Source of the DNA: Allolobophora icterica
Taxonomy: Eukaryota; Annelida; Clitellata; Crassiclitellata; Lumbricidae
DNA length: 64,000 nucleotides
Assembly (NCBI GenBank): GCA_963556255.1
Contig: OY744604.1
Coordinates: forward strand, 74,518,736-74,582,735
Reading direction: 5' to 3'
The position numbers and the translations under genes are program-made. Shown here piece after piece: positions 49,001 to 56,754 of this stretch. How positions within the stretch are numbered: position 1 is the first letter of the stretch; each line of letters begins with the position of its first letter. The notes under the pieces are model-generated. The model worked only from the letters and a program-made list of their open reading frames with translations. It was not told the origin of the DNA and searched no databases.

Positions 49001-49877
49001 GTTTAGACAGGAGGCATGGATGGCTCCATACATCGAGATGAATACGAAATTGAGAGCGAAGGCAACGTCGGAGTTTGAGAAGGATTTCTTCAAACTGGCT
49101 AATAATGCGGTCTTTGGAAAGACCATGGAAAATCTTAGAAAAAGAATCAGAGTTAACCTGGTACCGACCTCAAAAGTTGACAAACTTCGTAAACTAATTG
49201 CTGACCCGGCCTACATATCACACAAAATCTTCAACGACCAACTCGCCGCGATTCACAGTTTGAAGAACAAGCTCAAGTTAAACAGACCTGTATATGTCGG
49301 CCAGGCGGTCCTCGACCTCAGCAAGCATCTGATGTACGACTTCTGGTACAACGATGTGAAAAACGAGTACGGAGAAAAAGCCCAGTTGCTATATACAGAC
49401 ACTGACAGCCTGTTATTTCAGGTGGAAACTCCGAACGCCTATGCCGATATGTGGAACAAAAAGCATCTATACGACCTCTCCGAGTTTCCTAGAGACAGCC
49501 CATACTACGACGCCGAGAACAAGAAAGTCGTGGGCAAGTTCAAGGATGAATGTAACGGAGTGGCCATCGCTGAATTCGTTGGACTGCGTCCGAAGATGTA
49601 CTCGATCTTAAAATCGGGCGGTTCAGAAATCAGGAAAGCAAAAGGCGTTCAGAGAGCAGTTGTGAAGAAGGATCTGCACCACGAGCTATACAAGGAATGC
49701 CTGTTCGAACGAGAAGAAATGCGGCACACACAAGTCGTGATTAGAAGCCATGACCACCAGATCGGAGTGTACGAGCAGAATAAGATCAGCCTCTCTCCAT
49801 TAGACACAAAAAAGTGGATATCTCCGGACGGGATAACAACGCTGGCATATGGGCACTACAAAATCAACGACGGTTGA
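46089..49877 (+). CDS. POLB: Protein-primed family B DNA polymerase (pPolB)
   Basis: 1262 residues, the full size for Polinton polymerases. A second ATG at 46134 (residue 16) is an alternative start. Order of features: C2H2-type finger about 387-407; exonuclease motif I (YADFEAL, D445/E447); an embedded Cys/His endonuclease-VII-like module 539-570 (CHIC...RDHCHITGKYRG...H..CN); Exo II FHNLRGYDSH near 586-595; Exo III YHDLYLRTDVLLLADVF 739-755; polymerase motif A YLDANNLYGW 841-850; motif B KLANNAVFGK 1002-1011; motif C YTDTDSLLF 1102-1110. All catalytic aspartates are present. It should replicate the element by protein priming at the inverted repeats. Its 3' end overlaps the convergent integrase gene by 14 bp. 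Residues 345-350 are encoded by a 19-bp palindrome that recurs elsewhere in the element. Confidence 0.97.
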   Translation: MRLILPWISVKQFITMALSTNEKIEQLLDEPIPDAVKRRLLQPLLPRPIPPVRKRRGLKRKALLAQFDPLLLKKDRGGPPPFLVYRELANQHLRDFRAEVPLNHRLEGDALAFLSAMEQNIEAQLNEELLKNGGFKYSQVLTVDLEKLAPTVDNVYGGNTPPGIITNTAYFRSTAAPITNAGKVQGAIRKAKAEVLQLLEEYTNEGSGWRVKRVVALDLSFARYKPFRGKSYFPTPKYIPPRTVINVKNDDNRCFEWAILSAMYPVEKDPQRPTKYRTHLQELNFDGIEFPVKVTDIGKFERQNPMVSVSVFGWNEGLYPIHVSTETRVHNIDLLLLASDVNANANEIHLQAHLQTFPLQNYHYVWIKDLARMLYKNSDHKERKHPCRRCLHIFCRQDLLDAHVKDCQGISEKPQRIEMPKEDENILKFQNHHKQMRTPYIVYADFEALNVPVINAAMNPNESNTRQIAEQKPCSFCYIVVRCDGRTKKPVLYRGENAVPEFLQRLQGELATIKQRLATPAKMVMSAADRQSFREANECHICGEALEEDRVRDHCHITGKYRGAAHNACNLKLRIYPDKCKVPVVFHNLRGYDSHLIMQAIGSCEAAQDEETDINCIPNNMEKYMTFNIGQLQFIDSLQFLNSSLDKLSGNLSLEDLKVTTAYIKENFVHNERLKLDLLRRKGVYCYEYIHDYHRFEEDRLPPKEAFYSRLSRENISDADYEHAQRVWNEFDCKTLGDYHDLYLRTDVLLLADVFETFRSTSMKHYSLDPANYFSLPGMAWDALLKKTKIELELLTDIDMHLFVEKGLRGGISMVSKRFAKANNPQCPDYDTTKPDNWIMYLDANNLYGWAMQQPLPVGGFSWESPTLDEVLETPDDAPEGFLLEVDLGYPEHLHESHSDYPLAPETLTVQEEWLSDYQNVLMNELGGKFTKHVKLVPSLRPKERYVVHYRNLKLYHSLGLRVSKIHRVIKFRQEAWMAPYIEMNTKLRAKATSEFEKDFFKLANNAVFGKTMENLRKRIRVNLVPTSKVDKLRKLIADPAYISHKIFNDQLAAIHSLKNKLKLNRPVYVGQAVLDLSKHLMYDFWYNDVKNEYGEKAQLLYTDTDSLLFQVETPNAYADMWNKKHLYDLSEFPRDSPYYDAENKKVVGKFKDECNGVAIAEFVGLRPKMYSILKSGGSEIRKAKGVQRAVVKKDLHHELYKECLFEREEMRHTQVVIRSHDHQIGVYEQNKISLSPLDTKKWISPDGITTLAYGHYKINDG

Positions 49878-50877
49878 GTATTCTGTCGGGGGGTAGCTCA
49901 GTGCCCATAGGCACCAGAAGCAGCTCCTCACGTACGAATCCGCGGGCAGGCCCATCAATTAGATGGTATAAAGCCGGTTGGCCAGCCTGCCGAACAACAT
50001 CCAATATAGCGTGGATGGTGAGCGACCAGTTAGGATCGGTGGCACGTTTGCTTCCACCTTCGAGCTCGCCGGGAGCGTACAAATATCGGACGAGAACGTC
50101 GTGTCCGAGAATAGGCTCATCCATTCCCCACAAACGAGTTTTAGCTTGTGAATGAGAGGGCTTCTGTGTCACTTTAGCAGCTTTCATCGCTTCAACCGGC
50201 TTCATGTCGAGCAAGCGCGTCGGCTCATCGTTTATTGCAGCAACAACTTCGGGCAACCGGCGAACCCATTCCACTGACCGTTCGGATGACTCCCTTGCAG
50301 CCAGGAGCAATTCCTGAGCGTACTGGGCACCGAAAAGTCGCTCAGCTAGAGTACGGTTAAAGCGTTCAACGATTCCCTGTTGACGATGGTTACCGGCCTG
50401 TCCGCGTCTCACAAGTACGCTATGCTTCGCCAGCAACGGTGTAAAATCACCCATAAATTCGCGTCCAGGATCGACCTGAAAGAGTCGAGGCCAAGTCAAT
50501 GGACCCCTCTTATAGATCCGGCTTAAAGCGGCGGCGACTTCGGTCGCACTTTTGTTTATCAACGGTTCAGCTTCTTTGTATCGTGAGGCAACATCAACAA
50601 CAGTGAGAGCGTATTTATAAGTCTTTCGACCTACTTTATCGTGAGGTAAAAACAAGAGATCGGCTTGGTGTACGGCGTTTGGGCGATTTTCCTCGAACTT
50701 TGGACGCGGTATGCGGCGTGGAACGGGTAAATAAATCTGCCACACCGCTTGTTTCTTCAGCCAATCGCGAGCCTCCGCATCGGAAACTTTGGCGGCTGAG
50801 GCTAGTTTCTTCACCGCAGCCTTACCTCGCCAGTAACCTCTAGGGCTGTAATAGACGGCTGAAAGGTGCTTAGACAT
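49864..50877 (-). CDS. INT: Retroviral-type DDE integrase
   Basis: 337 residues from the start at 50877, where Polinton-like homology begins. An earlier in-frame ATG at 50931 overlaps the stop of the upstream PLA2-like gene (ATGA) and would add an 18-residue hydrophobic leader. The catalytic core is complete: D73 (HQADLLF), D136 (QVDPGREF) and E171 (QQGIVERFN), giving DD35E spacing. The C-terminal ~120 residues (HDVLVRYLYAPGE, WSLTIHAILDV, YHLIDG) form the SH3/chromo-like target-binding region. It integrates the element through its terminal repeats. No N-terminal HHCC finger is seen. Antisense to polB. Confidence 0.95.
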   Translation of the reverse strand: MSKHLSAVYYSPRGYWRGKAAVKKLASAAKVSDAEARDWLKKQAVWQIYLPVPRRIPRPKFEENRPNAVHQADLLFLPHDKVGRKTYKYALTVVDVASRYKEAEPLINKSATEVAAALSRIYKRGPLTWPRLFQVDPGREFMGDFTPLLAKHSVLVRRGQAGNHRQQGIVERFNRTLAERLFGAQYAQELLLAARESSERSVEWVRRLPEVVAAINDEPTRLLDMKPVEAMKAAKVTQKPSHSQAKTRLWGMDEPILGHDVLVRYLYAPGELEGGSKRATDPNWSLTIHAILDVVRQAGQPALYHLIDGPARGFVREELLLVPMGTELPPDRILNRR

Positions 50878-50927
50878 TTCAGTAAAACTATATATTACAA
50901 ACAGGTAAACACATACACAAATGAATT

Positions 50928-51488
50928 TCATTTGCGTTTTCGCTGACTCGTTCTGACGCCCATCCCCAGCCTCGACTTCGCTGACATAATGGCCGATACC
51001 AGCCGCGCATCCTTCTTCTCATAATCCGGAGTTTCATCGGTGAGTGCGATCTTAGACGCGGCTGCAGCGAGGATGTCATCTGCGTGGTTACGCCCTGGAG
51101 TATCTTTATGAACTGCGTAAGCCACATCGTGGTGGAGGCACGCACGGTCGAGCTGATTAACACCGTGATAGCGCTGTGACAGCCGTTTATCGAGTTTTGT
51201 GAATGGTCCACAGTAAGAGTACTTTCCTGTATTCTGAAAAGAACCTCCCGGATTATCTTCCGAAGACATACCGGATGGAAGGCTCATATGCATTTCTGGT
51301 AGAGGTAGAGCGTTGAGGGCCCTATTCAGTAGAGAACCTCCAGTCTTTCGCACTTTAGAAGGCAAAATTTGGCTCTTCTTTGCACCGCAGACGGCACAGG
51401 TTCCCTTCTTGGCTGGCCGACCGTTTCGTAACTCGACAATTGTTTCATTTGAAGTCTCAGTATGTTTCTTACATCGTAGGCAATACAT
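50928..51488 (-). CDS. Zinc-ribbon / phospholipase A2-like protein
   Basis: 186 residues from ATG 51488; an upstream TTG is ignored. N-terminal zinc knuckle pairs MYCLRC (C3, C6) and CAVC (C31, C34) form a ribbon. The middle shows the secreted PLA2 signature as in parvovirus VP1-unique regions: a calcium loop YCGPFTKLD (about 92-100) and the active-site helix LDRACLHHDVAYA with H120-D121. KTGGSLLN near residue 48-55 resembles an adenain cleavage site. The tail is basic (SQRKRK). The likely role is virion-borne lipase activity for membrane escape during entry; this is inference from parvoviruses. Its stop overlaps an upstream ATG of the integrase frame. It is divergent from the ATPase gene, with only 38 bp between the start codons. 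Confidence 0.85.
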   Translation of the reverse strand: MYCLRCKKHTETSNETIVELRNGRPAKKGTCAVCGAKKSQILPSKVRKTGGSLLNRALNALPLPEMHMSLPSGMSSEDNPGGSFQNTGKYSYCGPFTKLDKRLSQRYHGVNQLDRACLHHDVAYAVHKDTPGRNHADDILAAAASKIALTDETPDYEKKDARLVSAIMSAKSRLGMGVRTSQRKRK

Positions 51489-51526
51489 TGTTTTCGTTGA
51501 ATACAATCATAACTCGTTGTCTCTAT

Positions 51527-52213
51527 ATGGAAATAACAAATTTCGATCTCGAAGCCGACGATGGGAAAAAACACCACCATTGGTTGTTGCCATCCAGCAT
51601 ACGGTGTATAATCTGTGGGCCTAGCGGATGTGGGAAAACAAACCTACTGCTCAACCTCCTTCTGAAAAAGGGGTACCTGCGTTTTGATCGGCTATACCTC
51701 TACTCAAAGTCTCTGGGACAGGAAAAATATCAGTTTCTTCGGGACTGGATAACAGAACTCGAAAAAGTTGCCGGGAAGGAAGTGGCTTCCTTTCACTCTT
51801 GCTCAGATGAAATAGTTCCAGTTGAATCATTAAATAAGAATGCCAGAAGCCTTCTAGTTTTCGATGACGTCATGCTTGAAAAACAGTCGCCCATCGAAAG
51901 GTATTTCACTATGGGTCGACACGGTGGCGCGGACTGCTTCTACTTAACGCAGAATTATTTTCGAATTCCGAAGCAAGCGATCCGTGACAATGCTAATCTT
52001 ATCGTCCTCTTCAACCAAGACAGTAAAAATTTACGAGCCATTCACGATACGTTCGTGGGGGGTGACATGTCTTTCGATGAGTTCCGTACGTTCTTCAGCG
52101 AGTGTGCTGCCCAGCCATATGGATTTGCAGTCATAGATTTAACGTCTAAAGTGTACGACGGAAAATATCGTTGCGGCTTCGATCGCTTCTATAAGCCCAA
52201 GGCAAGTATTTAA
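51527..52213 (+). CDS. ATP: Genome-packaging ATPase (FtsK/HerA, A32-like)
   Basis: 228 residues from ATG 51527; the frame is open further upstream but that part lies opposite the PLA2-like gene and has no homology. Walker A GPSGCGKT at 31-38, Walker B SLLVFDDVM at about 108-116, and a TQNYFRIPK motif near 141-149 typical of the A32 clade. The length fits Polinton packaging ATPases. It is expected to pump DNA into capsids. First gene of a rightward block of structural genes. Confidence 0.95.
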   Translation: MEITNFDLEADDGKKHHHWLLPSSIRCIICGPSGCGKTNLLLNLLLKKGYLRFDRLYLYSKSLGQEKYQFLRDWITELEKVAGKEVASFHSCSDEIVPVESLNKNARSLLVFDDVMLEKQSPIERYFTMGRHGGADCFYLTQNYFRIPKQAIRDNANLIVLFNQDSKNLRAIHDTFVGGDMSFDEFRTFFSECAAQPYGFAVIDLTSKVYDGKYRCGFDRFYKPKASI

Positions 52214-52253
52214 AGACACGATATAGGCAACATATAGTCGACATACAATCACG

Positions 52254-53369
52254 ATGTGGACAAAAGTTTCGTCTAAACAGGAGCGAGACGCGTTGACTCA
52301 GGATTATTTAGCTCGTAGAAATCGATTGAGACAGCGTTTCGTGGATGAGAAGCTCGGTGAAGCCAACCTTCAGTACGATGCGGCAAAGCTTTTCAAACCA
52401 ATCGCCACAGCCACGGCTGAATCCCAGGCGGCTACGTCTAAGGAGCTGCAGAAAGTTACCAGCGCCTTACAGGATTTGCCGGCGCAGATTTCAGAGTCTG
52501 CTAATTTTAACCCGATAGCGGCGTTGTTCGGTGATTCAGCAGGAACAGCAGCTGCTCCAACGGCTCCTCCAGCCCTTCCAGCGCTTCCACCATCCCGAAT
52601 TCCCCCCGCATTGTTAGTCGATCCAAACAAATATCTCAACGTCGCGGCAATCACACGGCATGGGTTTAAACCTCCGAGCGAGCTCGATCTAGCCGACATT
52701 GCAGGTGCTGAAAAGATAATCGGCGAGGTAAATCACTATAATCGCCACACCCTGGGCAAAGAGAAAAAGAAAGCCAATAAGCAAGGAGACGAAGAAAAGG
52801 TAGATGCGGTGACTGCAGATATCGAAGCCCTAAGGGAATATAAAAAGCGAATTCATACACTGCTAGCGGGCCACAGCCTCATCAAAAAGGGAAAGGGTTT
52901 CAGTGTCCCAGCCGTTCCTCTGAAATTACAAGGTAACGCCTTGGGTGAGCTCTCCGTTGACCCCGTCGCGCTGTCTGCTGGTAGACTGAGAGTGTTTAAA
53001 GGTGGGAACCTCGTGCTCGAATCTCCGGCAGATGAGTCGTTGTTCAGCCTACTAACAAAACGCTTCGTTAAGACTAAGCAATACTCGCCTCAGGCAATCG
53101 AGACTTTTAAAAAGCTCGTACAGATGTCTGGTCTGCCAATTCATGGCCGGAAAAGTAAAAAGTTCCAGCTGATTCGTGGTGGCGCGGTGCAATTTTACAA
53201 CGATCCAAACGCCCTGGTAGAGAGGTTGCAGCTTTTGGTTGCCTCTAGGGCCGCGGGAAACACTGGTCTCGGCAACGAAATCTCCGCCATTCTTGACGAG
53301 TTACTGCGTTCCGGTGCGATCTCCAAAGAGCTGGCACTCGAATTGAATAGAAACATGCTCATAAAATAG
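52254..53369 (+). CDS. Unknown Polinton structural-type protein
   Basis: 371 residues starting at ATG 52254, 40 bp after the ATPase stop. The N-terminal ~95 residues are charged and helical (RRNRLRQRFVDEKLGEANLQ). A Pro/Ala-rich linker follows about residues 97-120, then a helical Lys/Glu segment (HTLGKEKKKANKQGDEEK) and a compact C-terminal region with SLFSLLTKRFVKTKQYSPQ and LPIHGRKSKKFQLIRGG. I do not recognise a family with known function; proteins of this layout sit between ATPase and penton genes in related elements as far as I recall. A virion component is the likeliest role. Confidence 0.7.
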   Translation: MWTKVSSKQERDALTQDYLARRNRLRQRFVDEKLGEANLQYDAAKLFKPIATATAESQAATSKELQKVTSALQDLPAQISESANFNPIAALFGDSAGTAAAPTAPPALPALPPSRIPPALLVDPNKYLNVAAITRHGFKPPSELDLADIAGAEKIIGEVNHYNRHTLGKEKKKANKQGDEEKVDAVTADIEALREYKKRIHTLLAGHSLIKKGKGFSVPAVPLKLQGNALGELSVDPVALSAGRLRVFKGGNLVLESPADESLFSLLTKRFVKTKQYSPQAIETFKKLVQMSGLPIHGRKSKKFQLIRGGAVQFYNDPNALVERLQLLVASRAAGNTGLGNEISAILDELLRSGAISKELALELNRNMLIK

Positions 53370-53387
53370 AAATAGAAAACAAAATTC

Positions 53388-54188
53388 ATGGCTCAGATGG
53401 AACGCTCGGAGAAACTGCTCGAAGAAATTCGAGACCTTTTGCAGCCTAAGGAAAATTTTAGTATAGTTGTTTCCTCAGATACTACAGGGTGGACCACGGC
53501 TTTCTCACCACCGCTGTACCTGGATCCAAAAAGACGCTATGAGCTTGCTTTGGTCAATCTTGAAACTTATAATTCGATTCCCAACATCGATAGCACAAAT
53601 AACAAGTTCGTCTACAGCACCGACAATGGTGTGACGTGGAAGACGATCATTTTGCCCGACGGAAGCTACGAGATCGCACAGATTAATGATGAAATCGGCA
53701 GGCAGTTAGAAAAGCAAAATTCTCCGACGGGTGTGACACCACTCGGCTTTAATTCTCCTATTACCATAGGAGCTAACGCATCTACCCTTCGCGCCTTCAT
53801 AAAAATTACGAATGCTCTATATAAGGTAAATATGGCTCAATCTACCATCAGGCAAATGCTCGGTTTTAACCCTCAGAGGCTTGGTAGTGGTTATAAAGAG
53901 GGAGAAAATCCAGTCGATATTCTCCGCGTGGACACAATCCTGGTAAATTGTGACATTATCTCTGGATCGTATCGAAATGGTAGCCAGCTGCCAGTAATCT
54001 ATAGTTTTTTCCCGGATGTGTCGCCCGGCTACAAGGTAATCGAGTCTCCGAAAAATCTGGTGTACCTACCAGTTGCACCGGCTGGCAACGTACAGGGCAT
54101 TCGTGTGTGGCTGACCGACCAGAATGGTGAACAATTAAACCTCCGCGGTGAGACAGTAACTATAAGGTTTCACATCCGCAGTGCGTAG
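53388..54188 (+). CDS. Minor capsid protein (penton-like, single jelly roll)
   Basis: 266 residues from ATG 53388, after an 18-bp gap. Beta-rich throughout; the conserved C-terminal half reads VNCDIISGSYRNGSQLPVIY, SPKNLVYLPV and IRVWLTDQNGEQLNLRGE, the hallmark of Polinton minor capsid proteins at the fivefold vertices. The N-terminal ~20 residues form an amphipathic helix (MERSEKLLEEIRDLL) that could anchor other vertex parts. Confidence 0.9.
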   Translation: MAQMERSEKLLEEIRDLLQPKENFSIVVSSDTTGWTTAFSPPLYLDPKRRYELALVNLETYNSIPNIDSTNNKFVYSTDNGVTWKTIILPDGSYEIAQINDEIGRQLEKQNSPTGVTPLGFNSPITIGANASTLRAFIKITNALYKVNMAQSTIRQMLGFNPQRLGSGYKEGENPVDILRVDTILVNCDIISGSYRNGSQLPVIYSFFPDVSPGYKVIESPKNLVYLPVAPAGNVQGIRVWLTDQNGEQLNLRGETVTIRFHIRSA

Positions 54189-54210
54189 ATTTTCACACTT
54201 AAATATTCTC

Positions 54211-54672
54211 ATGTTTGTTCTTGGAATTAAAAGGCGGCGTCGTGTCGTGGGTGGTGGACTTTTCGACTGGATACCCAAAATCGCGGGCTTTCTTGGCCGT
54301 GCAGGCTCCTTCATTTCGGCGAATAAAGGCGTAATAACAAACGTTGCCGATGTAGTTGGTAATGTGGTGAAAGCTGGGGCCACAACAGCGTCTGCCGTCA
54401 GGCAGATCGTTGATGCCGTGAAAGCGAGACGCGCTGTTGCCGGCGCAAACGCTAATGAAACTCATTCGCGAGCGGTTCCCGCACCTTTGGAGAAGGCGCT
54501 CAGCGACAAGAGCATCGAGTACTTAAAACAACTGGCTGTAAGTCCGCCACCCGTTGTTCCGACAATGGCTGACATAAACAGCCGCATTGCTGGATCCGGT
54601 TTCAAGACTATAAAGCCGAGTCGTGGCGGCGCAAATGAAATTCATTCGCGGGGTCTGTTTCTCGCAAAATGA
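54211..54672 (+). CDS. Small pVI-like membrane-active protein candidate
   Basis: 153 residues from ATG 54211; an upstream GTG overlapping the penton stop is less likely. A basic stretch (KRRRR) is followed by VVGGGLFDWIPKIAGFLG: a double-glycine site of the kind cut by adenain, immediately before an amphipathic helix. This mirrors the layout of adenovirus protein VI, which lyses endosomes after processing; the equivalence is inference. Two in-frame segments (residues about 80-88 and 141-147, reading ANETHSR and ANEIHSR) are encoded by copies of the element's recurring palindrome. AATAAA at 54673 follows the stop. Confidence 0.7.
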   Translation: MFVLGIKRRRRVVGGGLFDWIPKIAGFLGRAGSFISANKGVITNVADVVGNVVKAGATTASAVRQIVDAVKARRAVAGANANETHSRAVPAPLEKALSDKSIEYLKQLAVSPPPVVPTMADINSRIAGSGFKTIKPSRGGANEIHSRGLFLAK

Positions 54673-54764
54673 AATAAAATTTTCAGAATTTACAAAAAGC
54701 AAAAAAATGTTTTACCCACCACATATGATTAATAATTGAAGCTTGAACTTTTTTACTTATAATA

Positions 54765-56060
54765 ATGGCAGCATTTGACGTGCCGAGTGAAATGTTGGAC
54801 ATCGCTTCGGCGGTGCCCGATGACAATAGCATCGAATCGTTTGAATACCGCGAGTATGAGTCACAAAATCCCGCGGCTATCAACAATGGCCAGGCCATAC
54901 AGATAGACATCCAGAACCAAGACATTTTCACACAGCCTTCCAAGAGCTACCTTCTTGTGGAGGGCAGGCTTACATCAACTGGCGCGGCTTACATCGCAGA
55001 CTCGCTGGTGTCATTCATCAACAACGCCATCCCGTACATGTTTTCTCAGATTCGATACCTGGCTAACAACACCGAGATAGAGAATGTCATGTCTCCTGGG
55101 CAAGCCACGACGATGAAAGGCATGCTGGTTTACGGCGATGATTTTTCCAAAGGCGAAGGTTTAAACATGTGTTGGCAAAAGGACACGACAGCGGCAGCGG
55201 CGGCTGCGAATATCGGCTTCGAGGCCCGTCGACTGATGATCATTGGAAAACCCGTCCCTATTGGAACGTTTTCATTCATCGTTCCCTTAAGACATCTATT
55301 TGGTTTTTGCGATGATTATCACAAGGTCGTATACGGGATTAAACACTCCTTACTGCTGAGCCGGCAGGGAGATGCAGACGCGATCTTCAAGGAAGCCGCA
55401 GCGACCAATGGCCAGATCGCGCTGACTAAACTCTCCTGGTTCATGCCGCATATAATACCCGCTCTGGAGTATAAAAGCATGCTTATGAAGCAGATTGAAG
55501 CCAAGGTTAAGGTACCTGTGGCATTCCGCGCCATGCAATGCGACAACATTGCGGTGCCACGAGCGACGACTTTTTCCTGGCGTTTGAGCGTTAAGTCGGG
55601 CACGGAAAAGCCACGCTGGATTCTTGTTGCTTTTCAGACTGGAAAGAATGCACATCAAGGCCAGAATCCGGCACTGTTTGACCATGCACAGGTTCGCAAC
55701 ATTTTCGCTATGCTCAACAGCGATCGCTACCCGGTGGTTGACATGAATCTCGACTTCACCAAGAGGACAACCTCTCGCGCTTACAAGGCCCTACGTGACT
55801 TCAAGGAAGAATATTGCGGCATAGACGCGCGTGAATCGTCATGCCAACCGACACCAATCGAATTTGTAGATTTGTTTCCGATCTTCGTTCTGGACGTGCG
55901 CAGGCAATCTGAACGACTTAAAACCTCTGTACAGGACATACAAATCAAGGTGGACTTTAACGAAGGGGTACCAAATAATACGACGGCATATGCCGTCCTG
56001 ATCAGCGACCGACTCCTGAATTTTGAATCGGATGGCAGCAAATTCAACGTCGTTTACTAG
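54765..56060 (+). CDS. MCP: Major capsid protein (double jelly roll, hexon-like)
   Basis: 431 residues from ATG 54765. The length and sequence landmarks (SYLLVEGRLT, FSQIRYLANNTEIE, VPLRHLFGFCDDYHKVVYG, NRDxYP-like SDRYPVVDMNLDF, and ...AVLISDRLLNFESDG at the end) are those of Polinton major capsid proteins, which form pseudo-hexameric capsomers of the adenovirus hexon lineage. The frame is intact, so a capsid could be built. Confidence 0.95.
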   Translation: MAAFDVPSEMLDIASAVPDDNSIESFEYREYESQNPAAINNGQAIQIDIQNQDIFTQPSKSYLLVEGRLTSTGAAYIADSLVSFINNAIPYMFSQIRYLANNTEIENVMSPGQATTMKGMLVYGDDFSKGEGLNMCWQKDTTAAAAAANIGFEARRLMIIGKPVPIGTFSFIVPLRHLFGFCDDYHKVVYGIKHSLLLSRQGDADAIFKEAAATNGQIALTKLSWFMPHIIPALEYKSMLMKQIEAKVKVPVAFRAMQCDNIAVPRATTFSWRLSVKSGTEKPRWILVAFQTGKNAHQGQNPALFDHAQVRNIFAMLNSDRYPVVDMNLDFTKRTTSRAYKALRDFKEEYCGIDARESSCQPTPIEFVDLFPIFVLDVRRQSERLKTSVQDIQIKVDFNEGVPNNTTAYAVLISDRLLNFESDGSKFNVVY

Positions 56061-56116
56061 AAATCGTTTTTCACATTTAGATACAAGGCCCTCTTTTAGA
56101 TATATTTTTTCCAAAA

Positions 56117-56689
56117 ATGAAAACTGAATACGTTGCGTTCGGCCTTTCGCTGACCGAAGGGCAAAAGGCAACATTGGCTAAAGCTGCGCGCGATGGCACT
56201 GGCGCCACGATCCGGCTCACTCATGGCCAGCTTCGTGGAGACGATAAGCTCGCGCTTACAAAAGTTCAAGCCGCCCGAATCGTGAGGAAGATTTCGGAAG
56301 GCGTTGGCATGGAGCTGAGATTCACCAAAACGCAACTGAAAAAGATGACAAAATCGGGCGGATTTCTTCCACTACTGGCACTCCTCCCGCTGATTTTTGG
56401 CGGGTTAACCGCGGTGGGTGCCGCGGCTGGAGGGGCCGCCGAGGTGGCAAAGGCCGTGCACAACAAACAGGCCAGCGATGCAGAGGCTCTGCGCAAGAAA
56501 CAGGCCAGCGATGTGGCCCAAGCCGAGAAAAAACGGATCGACGACGCGGCTTTAGCAGAGGCCGCGCGTCATAATCGCGAACTCGAAGCTCAGGTCCGCG
56601 GAACCGGTTTATATCTCGGGCGCGAGACTTATGGTGGTTGCTGTTCAATGTGTAAAGGATCGGGTCTCTACATTGGGCAAAAAAACTAA
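56117..56689 (+). CDS. Core-like / minor virion protein, upstream partner of the protease
   Basis: 190 residues. The N-terminal ~75 residues repeat a basic helical pattern (LTEGQKATLAKAARDGTG, then LTKVQAARIVRKI and FTKTQLKKM). TKSGGFLP near 77-84 is a possible adenain site, followed by an Ala/Gly-rich hydrophobic stretch (LLALLPLIFGGLTAVGAAAGG), a charged helix, and twin GLYLG/GLYIG motifs around a CCSMC cluster at the end. The gene ends in a seven-A run just before TAA, part of a slippery site leading into the protease frame. Function is inferred only: DNA- or membrane-associated virion protein. Confidence 0.75.
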   Translation: MKTEYVAFGLSLTEGQKATLAKAARDGTGATIRLTHGQLRGDDKLALTKVQAARIVRKISEGVGMELRFTKTQLKKMTKSGGFLPLLALLPLIFGGLTAVGAAAGGAAEVAKAVHNKQASDAEALRKKQASDVAQAEKKRIDDAALAEAARHNRELEAQVRGTGLYLGRETYGGCCSMCKGSGLYIGQKN

Positions 56690-56728
56690 AACCTCTTAGC
56701 AACTTCGACATAGAGAAAGTTGCCAGAG
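56656..56728 (+). promoter_or_regulatory. Programmed -1 ribosomal frameshift signal (predicted)
   Basis: The last sense codons of the core-like gene form the slippery heptamer A_AAA_AAC at 56680-56686, immediately before TAA (56687-56689). A -1 shift enters the protease frame, which is open from 56656 through 57057. Six bases after the heptamer a stem-loop can form: CTCT (56693-56696) with AGAG (56725-56728) and GCAACTT (56699-56705) with AAGTTGC (56717-56723), closing an 11-nt loop. Heptamer, spacer and stem agree with retroviral gag-pro signals. Confidence 0.65.
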
Positions 56729-56754
56729 CGCTGCCGCATTTCCGCGGTGTTTTC

